A stretch of DNA of 64,000 nt from Thalassobaculum sp965228445 (GCA_965228445.1 OZ245813.1:4340001-4404000); one strand, 5' to 3'. Counted from the stretch's first letter, positions 25,712 to 36,375 are shown. Numbers and translations are program-made. Notes: a model not told the origin generated them from the sequence alone.

Positions 25712-27712
25712 CTACAGCATGAACATGACGATGATGGCGGTCGAACCCAGGCTCCCCACGATGCCCGAGGTCACGGCGGCGACCTGTTCCCCCAGTTCGG
25801 TCGCCATGTGCTCTCTGTTGTTCAGTTCCAGGGTCAGCTGCTCGATCTGCGCGCCGCAGTAGCGATGCTCTTGCTGCGCCTGGGCGTAGCCGTGCTGGTC
25901 GCGCTGGATCGCCTTCTGGTCGGCGTAGATCGCCTGGAGCTCCATCAGCATGCCGGTCTCCGCGGCACGGGCGACATTCGCCTCGATGGCCTTGCGCTGC
26001 TTGAGATTGTGGAAGCTGTTGACCGCCGGCTCCATCAGCTCCGCGAACCAGGCGGCGAGGGTCGGCGCCGGCCCGTTCTTGCTCATGGTCTGGATCCGGG
26101 CGAGCAGGGAGAGCGCGGCCAGGATATGGTCGGTGCCGCCCTGGCTGTTGTTGGACAGGGCGCGCAGGTGCCGCTCGTCCACGTCGGAGGTGCGGGCGGC
26201 GGCGAAGGCGGCGACATGGCGGTCGACCGGCATCCGCGGCCGGTCGCGCCCCTTGGAGGCCCCTTCCAGCGCCGGGATCAGCCGGTCGATGGTAGTGACG
26301 TAGAACGGCTCGATCAGCGGCGACTGGCAGTGCAGGTGCTTGTTCAGCTCGTACAGCACCCGTTCGATGCCGTAGCCGATGCCGGTCATGTTCAGCGGCA
26401 CCGGCAGCTTGTCGAACAGCCCGTACATCTCGTTGAGATCCGCCCGGTTGCGGGTCTGCAGCGACATCCAGGCGCCGATGAACTTGCCGTTGATGAAGTC
26501 CGCGACCTTCTGGCGGATGTCCTCGCGGTCGAAGCCGATGGCCAGCGCCGAGCCGACACCGTCGACATGGGCGCTGAAGCCCTTGTGCCGCAGCGGGGCG
26601 GTTGAATCGAGCGCCATGCAGGCGCGGGTGACCAGCCGCGGGTTCTCGCTGTCCGGGGTCTTGGCCAGGATCGCCTGGCTGCCCAGGGTCTTGTTCATGG
26701 CGTCGGTGACGCGCTCGTCGGTCAAGCTCCGCCGGATCCAGTTGTCGAAGTCCTGGCCACGCACCACGTCGCCGGCCACCAGCCAGTTGCGGCCCAGGCC
26801 CTCGGCGACGGAGCGGACGTTGTCGTGGTCGCGCCCGGCGATGTTGATCGGGCGCGCGGCCTTCGGCGGCAGTTTGGCCTGTTTGGGGGTCAGCCGCCGA
26901 CCGCCGATCCACAGCTCGACCTCGCGGACCGACCAGCGGTCCTTCGGATCGTCGGCGAGCAGGCCACGCAGCAGTTCGACCATGTTCATCTGGATGCGCG
27001 CCCCGCCGGTGAGCGCCGAATAGGAACTCATCGCGATCTTGCGCTCGATCACCTCGGTCGGAGACATCGCGTGCAGCGGGTTGCGGCCCAGCAGCAGGAA
27101 GATGACGCAGACGCCGACCGCGTAGAGATCGTCGCTGACGCCGCCCCGGCCGCGCGCCTCGGGATCTGCCATGCCCTGTTCCAGGGTCTCGCAGAAGATC
27201 GGATTGTTCAGGCCGGGCGGGGCGGTGAGCGCGTCGCCCAGGATGATGTGACGCTTGCCGGTGTCGGAATAGAACAGGTTGTCGGGCCGGATCGCCCGGT
27301 GCGGGACGCCGCGCGCCGACATGTCCCGCAGGACGCCCATGGCCGGGGTGAGAAAGTTGCGGGTGATGGCCTCGTCGCTCATCGGCTCGATGGTGTCGGA
27401 GGCGGTCGTGGCGATGCGCCCGCCCAGCGGCTTCTCGTAGACCACCACCGGCAGGCGCCGGTTCAGCGGACGCCATGTGACCACGCCCCATTCGACGAAG
27501 CGGATCAGGCCGTTGGTGACGAACCCCCGCATGGATTCCAGGTCGTCGTGGCGATGCGGGATGCGCGGATCGCAGGCATAGGCGATCAGCTCGCCCTGGC
27601 TCTCCCGCCGGGCTTTCGCGGCATAGGCCGCCGCGTTCTGAATGTTGAACTCAGGAAGCGGGCGATCGGAGTCGATCTCGACCCGCTCCTTGAGGACGAT
27701 AGGCTCCGCCAC
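25712..27712 (-). CDS. Kinase-fold protein with altered catalytic residues (predicted pseudokinase), C-terminal membrane anchor
   Basis: 666 aa. Residues about 60-285 follow a serine/threonine kinase fold. A lysine is present (VYEKPLGG, Lys94). The catalytic loop reads HRAIRPDN (138-145), with Ala140 where HRD kinases have the catalytic Asp, and the DFG position reads GDA (159-161). The kinase C-lobe is recognisable: SDDLYAVGVCVIFLLLGRNP, then DPKDRWSVREVE. Residues about 285-580 are an uncharacterised helical domain. A probable coiled coil (QLTLELNNREHMATELGEQ) leads to a final hydrophobic segment (SGIVGSLGSTAIIVMFML), a tail anchor. It lies between purA and the small membrane protein gene, all on the minus strand. 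Confidence 0.8.
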   Translation of the reverse strand: MAEPIVLKERVEIDSDRPLPEFNIQNAAAYAAKARRESQGELIAYACDPRIPHRHDDLESMRGFVTNGLIRFVEWGVVTWRPLNRRLPVVVYEKPLGGRIATTASDTIEPMSDEAITRNFLTPAMGVLRDMSARGVPHRAIRPDNLFYSDTGKRHIILGDALTAPPGLNNPIFCETLEQGMADPEARGRGGVSDDLYAVGVCVIFLLLGRNPLHAMSPTEVIERKIAMSSYSALTGGARIQMNMVELLRGLLADDPKDRWSVREVELWIGGRRLTPKQAKLPPKAARPINIAGRDHDNVRSVAEGLGRNWLVAGDVVRGQDFDNWIRRSLTDERVTDAMNKTLGSQAILAKTPDSENPRLVTRACMALDSTAPLRHKGFSAHVDGVGSALAIGFDREDIRQKVADFINGKFIGAWMSLQTRNRADLNEMYGLFDKLPVPLNMTGIGYGIERVLYELNKHLHCQSPLIEPFYVTTIDRLIPALEGASKGRDRPRMPVDRHVAAFAAARTSDVDERHLRALSNNSQGGTDHILAALSLLARIQTMSKNGPAPTLAAWFAELMEPAVNSFHNLKQRKAIEANVARAAETGMLMELQAIYADQKAIQRDQHGYAQAQQEHRYCGAQIEQLTLELNNREHMATELGEQVAAVTSGIVGSLGSTAIIVMFML

Positions 27713-27815
27713 GTCAGGCTCCTCCAGCCGCGCGAATCAGGACGCGCGGCCGAAGTCTAGCATGGCGGTTGCCGAGGTCGAAGGCCTGCGCCCGCCCGGG
27801 GTTGCGGGGGCAAGG

Positions 27816-29108
<1,293 letters not shown>

Positions 29109-29147
29109 ACCGTTGTCCTCAGTCTTGCGGGCCGCTGTGGCCCGAGC

Positions 29148-30308
29148 TCAGTTCAGCGCGGCCACCTGGCCGTCGCGCAGAATGAAAGTGCAGCCCATGC
29201 GCCGGGCTTCCGCCTCGGCATCCTCGGCCGGCGTCAGTCCGGCCACCGTGATCCGGCCGTCCCGGCGCAGAGCCGCCGCCTGCTCGCGCGGCGTGCCGTG
29301 GGGCACGAACACGGTCTGCGGCCGCTTCGGATCGGGCAGGGCCTGGAGCACCCGCTCCAGATACAGGGTGAAGCCGGTGGCGGTACCCTTGGGGTCGTGG
29401 TTCGGCTGGTAGCGTCCGCCGCGCCCCATCTCGGCGCGCACGCCGCGGGCGAACAGGCTGAAGGCGATGCCGGTGTGATACTCGAACCCGCGGTTCTCCG
29501 CCGGGTCCAGGGTGATCGACAGGTCAGGCTCCACGGCGGTCACCAGTTCGACCACCTCGGTCAGCCGGTCCAGTGCCTCGCGGGCGTCGTCGGGCAGGTC
29601 GAGCTTGGCCAGGGCCCGCATCGCTTCGCTCCGCGGACCGGCGGCCTCCAGCAATCCGACCAGCAGGGACGCCCCGTCGCCGGACAGTTCCTCCACGGCG
29701 GCGACGTCCTTGCGGTCGACCGCCTGGCGCAGGGCCGAGAGCGGCTTGGCCGGCAGGCCGAGCTTGGCCAGGACGGACGGGACCAGGGTCGGGACCATCA
29801 GGTCGAGGGAGATCCGCTCGACGCCGACGGCACGCAGGGCCTCGATCGCGACGAGAATGATCTCGGCATCGGCCTCCGCGGTCGGGCTGCCGATCAGCTC
29901 GGCGCCGACCTGCACGACCTCGCGCTCCGGGTTGAGCTGGTTGGCGGTGGTGCGCAGCACCTCGCCGGCATAGCAGAGCCGCACCGGGCGGGGGGCGTTC
30001 TTCAGCCGCGTGGTGGCGATGCGGGCCGCCTGCGCCGTCATGTCGGCGCGCAGGCCCATCATGCGCTGGGAGATCGGGTCCATCAGCCGGAACACGCGCT
30101 CGGCGGTGGCGGCACCGGGACCCTGCAGTAGGCTGGTCTCGAATTCGATGAGCGGCGGCTTGACCCGCAGGTAGCCGTGGCCGATGGCGGTCGACATCAT
30201 ACGGTCGATCAGCCGGGCCTCGTTGGCCGCGTTCGGGGCGAGGATGTCACGAAAGCCCGCCGGCAGCAGGGCGGTCTGGGCAGGATCCAGGACGGGATCG
30301 TCGGTCAC
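29148..30308 (-). CDS. hisZ: ATP phosphoribosyltransferase regulatory subunit
   Basis: 386 aa. It resembles a histidyl-tRNA synthetase catalytic core without tRNA-binding function: LLPAGFRDILAPNAANEARL at the N-terminus and LRADMTAQAARIATTRLKN near residue 85. HisZ is the regulatory partner of short-form HisG in histidine synthesis; hisG is not in this window. The assignment over HisS rests on length and the absence of the C-terminal anticodon domain. Confidence 0.9.
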   Translation of the reverse strand: MTDDPVLDPAQTALLPAGFRDILAPNAANEARLIDRMMSTAIGHGYLRVKPPLIEFETSLLQGPGAATAERVFRLMDPISQRMMGLRADMTAQAARIATTRLKNAPRPVRLCYAGEVLRTTANQLNPEREVVQVGAELIGSPTAEADAEIILVAIEALRAVGVERISLDLMVPTLVPSVLAKLGLPAKPLSALRQAVDRKDVAAVEELSGDGASLLVGLLEAAGPRSEAMRALAKLDLPDDAREALDRLTEVVELVTAVEPDLSITLDPAENRGFEYHTGIAFSLFARGVRAEMGRGGRYQPNHDPKGTATGFTLYLERVLQALPDPKRPQTVFVPHGTPREQAAALRRDGRITVAGLTPAEDAEAEARRMGCTFILRDGQVAALN

Positions 30309-30449
30309 GGGACGCAGATACCTTCGGGTCGTCGCAGTTCCACCGTCAGGTGGCGCCCTCTGTTAAAGGAAACGGCCCCCCAGGGCAACGGGGGAGGCGG
30401 ATTTCCTCGTCGCATGTTTTATGCGGGCTTCCGTTCTCCGCTTCGTCTG

Positions 30450-30553
30450 CCCGGCCTTGCGCCGGGACCGAGGGATGCGGCGTGCCGGAGCGTCGAAGAA
30501 CACGCTCCGGCGCTCCGGCAATTCTCACCCTGGGTCCCGGAGCAAGTCCGGGA
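30450..30553. repeat. Cluster of three hairpins in the gap before the hydroxyacyl-CoA dehydrogenase end
   Basis: CCCGGC/GCCGGG at 30450-30466 has a CTTGC loop. GCCGGAGCGT at 30484-30493 pairs with ACGCTCCGGC at 30502-30511. TCCCGGA/TCCGGGA at 30535-30553 has the loop GCAAG, the reverse complement of CTTGC. The cluster lies 3' of the minus-strand dehydrogenase gene and probably ends that transcript. No gene was seen in this 269-bp gap. Confidence 0.65.
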
Positions 30554-30577
30554 GGGGAGACGGTGAGGGGAGGGCGG

Positions 30578-31450
30578 TCAGTCGACCCGCTTGCCGTCCT
30601 GGTAGCGGTACCAGCCGCGGCCGTAGCGGCGGCCGAGGCGGCCGGCGGCGTGGAGCTGCTTGATGGTCGGCCGTGTGTGCATCCGGTCGCCATAGGCGTC
30701 TTCCAGGATCTGGCTGACCTTCAGGGTCAGGTCGATGGTAATGTTGTCCATCAGCTCGAACGGGCCGACCGGATGGCCGAGGCCGAGGCGGCAGCCGGTG
30801 TCGATGTCGGCCGGGGTCGCGGCCCCTTCCTCGACCAGGCGGATCGCCTCGTCCCACATGGCGAACAGAATACGGTTGACCGCGAAGCCGACCACGTCCT
30901 TGACCTGGATCGGGGTCTTGCCCGGCAGCTCGACCATGGCGGTGGCGCGCTTCACCACCTCCGGGTCGCTGTCCATGCCGCTGATCACTTCCACCAGCTT
31001 CATGCGGCTGACCGGCGAGAAGAAGTGCAGGCCGAGGAAGTTGCCCTGGCGCTCCTCGGAAAAGTAGGAGGCAAGCACGGAGATCGAGATCGACGAGGTG
31101 TTGGAGGCGATGATCGCGTCCGGCTTACAGACCTTGTCGAGCTCCTTGTAGAGCTTACCCTTGGCCTCCTGGTCCTCGGTGATCGCCTCGATCACCAGGT
31201 CGCAGTCGCCGTAGGTCGACACGTCGGTGAAGGTCTCGATATTGGCCAGCGCGCGGGGCTTGTCCTCCTCGGCGAAGAAGCCGCGGCCGATGCCGGAATC
31301 CAGCGTCTTCTCCAGCTTGGCCATCGCCTTGTCGACGTATTCCTGGCTGGCGTCCATCATCCGGACCTTGACGTCGGCGAGCGCGAAAACCAGCGCGATT
31401 TCGGAACCCATCATGCCGGCGCCGCATACGCCGAGACGTTGGATGGTCAT
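30578..31450 (-). CDS. 3-hydroxybutyryl-CoA / 3-hydroxyacyl-CoA dehydrogenase
   Basis: 290 aa. The NAD site is RLGVCGAGMMGSEIALVFAL, and the catalytic His region is NTSSISISVLA followed by LGLHFFSPVSRMKLVEVI. The C-terminal 3HCDH domain includes VGFAVNRILFAMWDEAIRLV. It oxidises 3-hydroxyacyl-CoA with NAD, in butyrate-level beta-oxidation or polyhydroxybutyrate turnover. It is the third gene of a minus-strand operon after an SDR and an acyl-CoA dehydrogenase. Confidence 0.9.
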   Translation of the reverse strand: MTIQRLGVCGAGMMGSEIALVFALADVKVRMMDASQEYVDKAMAKLEKTLDSGIGRGFFAEEDKPRALANIETFTDVSTYGDCDLVIEAITEDQEAKGKLYKELDKVCKPDAIIASNTSSISISVLASYFSEERQGNFLGLHFFSPVSRMKLVEVISGMDSDPEVVKRATAMVELPGKTPIQVKDVVGFAVNRILFAMWDEAIRLVEEGAATPADIDTGCRLGLGHPVGPFELMDNITIDLTLKVSQILEDAYGDRMHTRPTIKQLHAAGRLGRRYGRGWYRYQDGKRVD

Positions 31451-31495
31451 GGGATCGTCCTCCAGAACGGGTGAGCTATCGATTGGTTGGTTCTC

Positions 31496-33277
31496 TTAGA
31501 ACCAGCTCTCTTGCACATCGACAAGCGTGGCGTCGAGAGATTGCAGCAGCCGGGCGCGCTGTTCGGCCCTTGGCAGCTCCCAGCGGGCGACATAGCGGGC
31601 GGCGGCGAGCTTGCCCTGGGCGAAGTCTCCGCCCTCGCGCGCCGCGGCGACCGCCTGCCGGGTCCAGATCCAGCCGAACACGGTCAGCCCGGCCAGGTCC
31701 ATATAGGCCTCGGCATTGGCCAGCAGGTGGATCGGCCCGATCTCGGGCGCGGCATGGGTCAGCTCGCGCGTGGTGTCCACCAGCCAGTTGCGGGCGATGC
31801 GGGTGGCGTCGCGGATCTCGGCGGCCTCCGGCACCTCGGCCGCCTGGATGATCGCGTCGTCGATCTCCTGGATCACCGCGGAGAAGGCCGCACCGTGGTT
31901 CTGCGACGCCTTGCGGCCGAGCAGGTCGATCGCCTGGATCGCGTTGGTGCCCTCGTGGATCGGGTTCAGCCGGTTGTCGCGGTAGAACCGCTCGACCGGG
32001 AAGTCGCGGGTATAGCCGTAGCCGCCGAAGATCTGGATGGCGTTGTGGTTGGCCACCAGCGCCTGGTCGGAGAACCAGGCCTTGATGATCGGCGTCAGGA
32101 AGTCGAGCAGCAGACCCTCGCGCCGCCGGATGTCGGGGGCCGGGTCGTGGTTCATGCGGTCGATGCGCAGCGCCAGGTCCAACGCCAGCATCAGCCCGCC
32201 CTCGGCCACCGCCTTCTGCTGCAGCAGCATCCGTTTGACGTCCGCATGCTCGATCAGCGCGAGCTGCGGGGTGGTCGGGTCCTTGTCGCCGGGATGGCGG
32301 CCCTGGGGCCGCTCGCGGGCATAGGCGAGGCTTTCCAGATAGCCCTGATAGGCCAGCATGATGGCGCCGAAGGCCACGCCTACCCGGGCCTCGTTCATCA
32401 TGTGGAACATCTGCAGCAGGCCCTTGTTCGGCTCGCCGACGATCCAGCCGATGCAGTCGTCCTCCTCACCGAAGCTGAGCGCGGTGTTGACCGTGCCGCG
32501 ATAGCCCATCTTGTGGTTCAGCCCGATCAGCCGCACGCCGTTCGGCATGCCGGCCTTGCCCGCGTCGTCCAGGCGGTAGCGCGGCACGATGAAGAGGCTG
32601 AGCCCCTTCACCCCTTCCGGGGCACCCTCGATGCGGGCCAGCGTCATGTGGACGATGTTCTCGGAAATCTCGTGCTCGCCGCCCGAGGTCCACATCTTGG
32701 AGCCCTTGATGGCGTAGGTGCCGTCCTGGCGCAGACGGGCCGTCGTGCGCACATCCGACAGGGACGAGCCGGCATGGGGCTCCGACAGGGCCATGGTGCC
32801 GAGGAACCGGCCCTCCAGCATTGGCTGCATCCAGATCCGCTGCTGCTCCTCGGAGCCGTGGGCGTGGATCAGGTTTGCGGCGGCGATGGTCAGGAACGGA
32901 TAGGCGGCGGTCGGCACGTTGGCCGCCTTGAAATGGGCGAAGGCTGCCTGCTGGATGGTCCAGGGAAGCTGCATCCCGCCGCGGTCGGCATCGTGATGGG
33001 CGGCCATGAAGCCGGCTTCGGAGAAGGCGCGCACCGCCTCGCCGATCTCCGGGATCAGGACGACCTTCCCGTTCTCCAGAGTGGGCTCGTTGGCATCGGC
33101 CTTGGCGGCGTGCGGGCGGAACTTCTCCTCCGCGATGCGCCGGGCGGTCTCGATGACCGCTTCGAAGGTCTCGCGCCCGTGATCGGCGAAGCGCTCGTAA
33201 CGGGTGAGCTGCTCGGCGTCCAGGACCCGCCACAGGGCGAAGTCGAGGTCGCGCGGGTCGATCAGGGGCGCGGCCAT
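31496..33277 (-). CDS. Long acyl-CoA dehydrogenase (DmdC-like size class)
   Basis: 593 aa, considerably longer than the ordinary 380-aa acyl-CoA dehydrogenase. It has an extra N-terminal helix region (MAAPLIDPRDLDFALWRVLD) and a C-terminal extension after residue 450. The FAD/substrate motifs are intact: TMALSEPHAGSSLSDVRTTA, and NPIHEGTNAIQAIDLLGRK with the probable catalytic Glu. Enzymes of this size include the 3-methylmercaptopropionyl-CoA dehydrogenase DmdC and broader acyl-CoA dehydrogenases; the substrate cannot be decided here. It starts 4 bp after the SDR stop. Confidence 0.88.
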   Translation of the reverse strand: MAAPLIDPRDLDFALWRVLDAEQLTRYERFADHGRETFEAVIETARRIAEEKFRPHAAKADANEPTLENGKVVLIPEIGEAVRAFSEAGFMAAHHDADRGGMQLPWTIQQAAFAHFKAANVPTAAYPFLTIAAANLIHAHGSEEQQRIWMQPMLEGRFLGTMALSEPHAGSSLSDVRTTARLRQDGTYAIKGSKMWTSGGEHEISENIVHMTLARIEGAPEGVKGLSLFIVPRYRLDDAGKAGMPNGVRLIGLNHKMGYRGTVNTALSFGEEDDCIGWIVGEPNKGLLQMFHMMNEARVGVAFGAIMLAYQGYLESLAYARERPQGRHPGDKDPTTPQLALIEHADVKRMLLQQKAVAEGGLMLALDLALRIDRMNHDPAPDIRRREGLLLDFLTPIIKAWFSDQALVANHNAIQIFGGYGYTRDFPVERFYRDNRLNPIHEGTNAIQAIDLLGRKASQNHGAAFSAVIQEIDDAIIQAAEVPEAAEIRDATRIARNWLVDTTRELTHAAPEIGPIHLLANAEAYMDLAGLTVFGWIWTRQAVAAAREGGDFAQGKLAAARYVARWELPRAEQRARLLQSLDATLVDVQESWF

Positions 33278-33281
33278 GGCG

Positions 33282-34055
33282 TCAGGCCACCAGGAAGCCG
33301 CCGTCGACCGTGACCACCGTCCCGGTCATGTACTTGGACGCTTCGGACGCCAGCAGCAGCAGACCGCCGTCCAGATCCTCCGACTGGCCGAGCGTGCGCT
33401 GCGGGATGCCCTTCACCAGTTTCTCGCCGGCCGCGGTGTGGAAGAACTCGGTGTTGATCGGCGTCTCGATGTAGCCGGGTGCGAGAGCGTTCACCCGCAC
33501 GCCGACCCGCGCCAGTTCCAGCGCCATCGACTTGGTGAGCTGGATCAGCGCCGCCTTGGAGGTGCAGTAGCCCGAAAGGTGGCCGATCACGCTCTGACCC
33601 AGCACGCTGGCGATGTTGATGATGGATCCGCCTTCGCCGCCCTCGGCATTACGGGCGGCCATCCGGCGCGCGGCCTCCTGGCCGGCCAGGAAGCAGCCCT
33701 TCAGGTTGGTGTCGAGGACCGAGTCCCAGTCGTCGACGCTCATCTCCAGGAACGGCTTGGTGACGGCGATGCCGGCGTTGTTGACCAGGATGTCGACCAC
33801 CCCGAGCTCGGCTTCCGTCGCATCGAAGGCGGCGGCGACGGAGGCCGGGTCCGTCACGTCCATGGCGACCGCGGCGGCGGTGCCGCCGGCGGCCTCGATC
33901 TCGCCCTTCAGCGCCTCGAGCTTGCCGGTCTGACGGGCGGCGAGCGCGACCTTTGCGCCTGCCTCGGCCAGGGTCTTGGCGAAGCCGGCGCCCAGCCCCT
34001 GGCTCGCCCCGGTGACGAGCGCGGTCTTGCCGGAAAGGTCGAAACGGTTGGCCAT
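33282..34055 (-). CDS. SDR family oxidoreductase
   Basis: 257 aa short-chain dehydrogenase. The nucleotide motif TALVTGASQGLGAGFAKTLA is near residue 10, NNAGIAV is present, and the catalytic Tyr/Lys are in SGYCTSKAALIQ. ATG 34055 is chosen because GAGGAGAT precedes it by 7 bp and the NAD motif follows at once. It is the first gene of the operon with the acyl-CoA and hydroxyacyl-CoA dehydrogenases, so it probably acts on a related ketone or alcohol intermediate. Confidence 0.88.
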   Translation of the reverse strand: MANRFDLSGKTALVTGASQGLGAGFAKTLAEAGAKVALAARQTGKLEALKGEIEAAGGTAAAVAMDVTDPASVAAAFDATEAELGVVDILVNNAGIAVTKPFLEMSVDDWDSVLDTNLKGCFLAGQEAARRMAARNAEGGEGGSIINIASVLGQSVIGHLSGYCTSKAALIQLTKSMALELARVGVRVNALAPGYIETPINTEFFHTAAGEKLVKGIPQRTLGQSEDLDGGLLLLASEASKYMTGTVVTVDGGFLVA

Positions 34056-34296
34056 GGGCGGGATCTCCTCAGTCGAAATGCGTGGCCGACTCATAGCCCT
34101 CCCGCGATGCGCACGCCACCCCACAACCTGCCCGCGACCGCCGGGGAGGCAGCGAAAGCCGCCGGGCGTTCATTTCTTGTTAACCACGTGGCAAAGCCCA
34201 CTGCCGCCAGTTGCGGGAAGGCGCATGAGGGCGCCGGATCCTCCGGGTCCGTGGCGGGCGGGGAGCCGCCTCTTCGATAGGGAAGAGGACATGGAC

Positions 34297-35844
34297 ATGC
34301 ATTTCAGCCACCGGAGCGCGGTGGAGACCGAAGAGCGGGCGGCCGGGCGCGGCGGCTTCGGCTATCTGTTCGAGGAGGCGGCCCGGACGCCCGATGCGGT
34401 GCTGCCGGCCTCCTACGACACGGTGAACGGCTTGCTCGATCTGGGCGCTGCCATGGGCGATCCAGGGACCAGGGCCGACGCGGAGACGGCGGTCGACGGC
34501 TGCCTGCCATCCGCGATCACCTATTTCGCTCAATTCATCGCCCATGACCTGACGGCCTGGGACGCAAGGCGCGGCGGGCTGGCGCCGGTGCCGGACTGCG
34601 CCCGTGATTGCGCCCGTGATCTTGCGCCCGGCCAGCCGCTGACGCCGACGGCGCCGGCCGCCTTTGTTCAGCGGGTCGCCAATGCCAGTCGCCCGGCCTT
34701 CGACCTCGCCGGCGTGTATGGCGATGGACCGAGCCTGGCGGCCGAGCCCGGCTGCCCGGACCGGACCGGTGTGTCGTCGGAGCAGCTGTACGACGGACTG
34801 CGCCTGAAGGTGCGGTTCGACCGGGATGGGCTGCTGGATCTGCCGAGGCACGCCGAAGGGCCGCGCGCCGGTCAGGCCATCGTCGGCGATGGGCGCAACG
34901 ATCGCTGCCTGAACCTGAGCCAGTTCCATGCCGCGTGGCTGCGGTTCCATAACGTGGTGTTCGAAAGCACCCATGGCTGTTCGGACCAGAGTCGCTGGAG
35001 CCAGACCCGGCGGCTGGTCCGCTGGACCTATCAGTATCTTGTGGTGACCGAGTTCCTGGCGGCGATCTGCGATCCCGCGGTGCTCGACGACGTCCTAACC
35101 AACGGCCCAAGGTTCTTCCGGGCCTGCTCTGAGGATCGAGCGCCGGTCCTGCCGCTGGAATTCGCCCTGGCGGCGATGCCGTTCGCCGATGCGATGGTGC
35201 GGCCGGCCTACCGGGTGAACGACGACCTCACCCTGTCGCTGGACGAGATCCGCATGCCCGCGGCAAACCGCATTGGGCCGGATCGCCGGCTCAAGACGGG
35301 GCCGGTGATTTCCTGGCGGCACTATGTCGATCTGTCGGATGACGGGCAGGGCGGCCCGCAGCGGGCCCGGCCGATCGGCCCCCGGCTGACGCGGGGCTTC
35401 GGCGGCCGCACGCAGGCGGTCCGGGCGATGACCGGCCAGGCCCAGCACCGGCTGGTGCGGGGATATCTCGCCAGCCTGCCGACCGGTCAGGCGGTCGCCG
35501 CGCGCATGGGCATTGCCCCCCTGTCATCGGCAGAGGTGGAGGGAGAGGATCCGGTGCTCGCCAGGGCGGTGTGCGCCGGAGATTTCGCCGAGCGCACCCC
35601 GCTCTGGTTCTACATTCTGCGCGAAGCCGAGGCGCAGAGGTGCGGTCGGGGCCTGGGGGCGGTGGGTAGCCGGCTGATGGCCGAAACCGTCATCGGCCTG
35701 ATTCGAGCGGATCCGGCAAGCTACCTGAACCATCCGGGCAACCGGGCGGTCACCGCGACCGGGATCGAAATCGCCTCCGGCTTCAACGCCGCCACGATCG
35801 GCTCGCTGGTCGATCTGGTGCGCTATGCCGGGCTGCGCCGCTAA
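34297..35844 (+). CDS. Animal-type heme peroxidase family protein lacking the expected proximal histidine
   Basis: 515 aa. The distal site YFAQFIAHDLTAWD is present with His83, and the following Ca-binding type aspartate is visible. AAWLRFHNVVFE (near 210-221) also fits the family. Where relatives have RFGHSMVR, with the proximal heme-ligand His, this protein reads PFADAMVR, with Asp at residue 298 (35188-35190). It is therefore either a non-canonical heme protein or an inactive relative. No signal peptide is seen. A tandem 12-bp duplication at 34597-34620 encodes CARDCARD. ATG 34297 is favoured because GGAAGAGG ends 8 bp before it; ATG 34291 is possible. Confidence 0.8.
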   Translation: MHFSHRSAVETEERAAGRGGFGYLFEEAARTPDAVLPASYDTVNGLLDLGAAMGDPGTRADAETAVDGCLPSAITYFAQFIAHDLTAWDARRGGLAPVPDCARDCARDLAPGQPLTPTAPAAFVQRVANASRPAFDLAGVYGDGPSLAAEPGCPDRTGVSSEQLYDGLRLKVRFDRDGLLDLPRHAEGPRAGQAIVGDGRNDRCLNLSQFHAAWLRFHNVVFESTHGCSDQSRWSQTRRLVRWTYQYLVVTEFLAAICDPAVLDDVLTNGPRFFRACSEDRAPVLPLEFALAAMPFADAMVRPAYRVNDDLTLSLDEIRMPAANRIGPDRRLKTGPVISWRHYVDLSDDGQGGPQRARPIGPRLTRGFGGRTQAVRAMTGQAQHRLVRGYLASLPTGQAVAARMGIAPLSSAEVEGEDPVLARAVCAGDFAERTPLWFYILREAEAQRCGRGLGAVGSRLMAETVIGLIRADPASYLNHPGNRAVTATGIEIASGFNAATIGSLVDLVRYAGLRR

Positions 35845-35859
35845 TCCGCGTCCGCGGCC

Positions 35860-36138
35860 TCAGGAGTTCGGGTGGGTTTGGGTGCGGGTAGAGGCCACGG
35901 CCGATCCGCTGGCGCCGGGAGTGAGATCCTCGACGATCAGGGCCGTCTCTTCCGGCGTACCGCAATGGGCCACGATCGTCGGATAGGGAGCCTCCATCTC
36001 GGACTCCATGGAGGCGTCGATCTGACGCTCGCAGGCGGCGCGGGACTGATACAGCTCGGCGCCGGTGTCCAGCAGTTCGCACTGATTGCCCGCATCGGAG
36101 CAGCCGAACATGCTGAGAATGATGAGAACCTTTTCCAT
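35860..36138 (-). CDS. Small cysteine-containing protein of unknown function, probably exported
   Basis: 92 aa. A short hydrophobic N-terminus (MEKVLIILSMFGC) is followed by a polar domain with cysteines at 13, 20, 36 and 60, which could form two disulfides; ELLDTGAELYQSRAACERQI and YPTIVAHCGTPEETA are the notable stretches. AAGGTGG lies about 8 bp before ATG 36138. The N-terminus could be a weak signal or lipoprotein leader, but the lipobox is not canonical. No family is recognised. It lies tail-to-tail with the peroxidase-family gene, 15 bp apart. Confidence 0.6.
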   Translation of the reverse strand: MEKVLIILSMFGCSDAGNQCELLDTGAELYQSRAACERQIDASMESEMEAPYPTIVAHCGTPEETALIVEDLTPGASGSAVASTRTQTHPNS

Positions 36139-36313
36139 ATCGATAACCACCTTTCGGTCTGATAACGAGACCGGCAGGGGTGCGGTTCCATTCCCGGGGA
36201 TGATCACGGCGCGATGACCGCGGGGGCGGTTGCGGGATGGGGCGAGTCTTTCCCTGAGTCTTTCCGGGCGCTTACCGGCCGGAGCCCGCTGGGCGGCGCG
36301 ACGCCATCGCTCC

Positions 36314-36342
36314 TTGATTTGGACCCTGTGCCCGTCTAGTTT
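36314..36342 (+). promoter_or_regulatory. Sigma-70-type promoter for glyQ
   Basis: TTGATT at 36314-36319 and TAGTTT at 36337-36342 are separated by 17 bp and lie about 35 bp before the glyQ start. Confidence 0.5.
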
Positions 36343-36375
36343 CCCGCACCCGCGAAATCCCGCGAGAGACGAGAC

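Noticed and set aside
36139..36375. Possible glycine riboswitch or T-box before glyQ
   Set aside because: No paired aptamer or T-box conserved sequence could be seen; only a plausible promoter is present.
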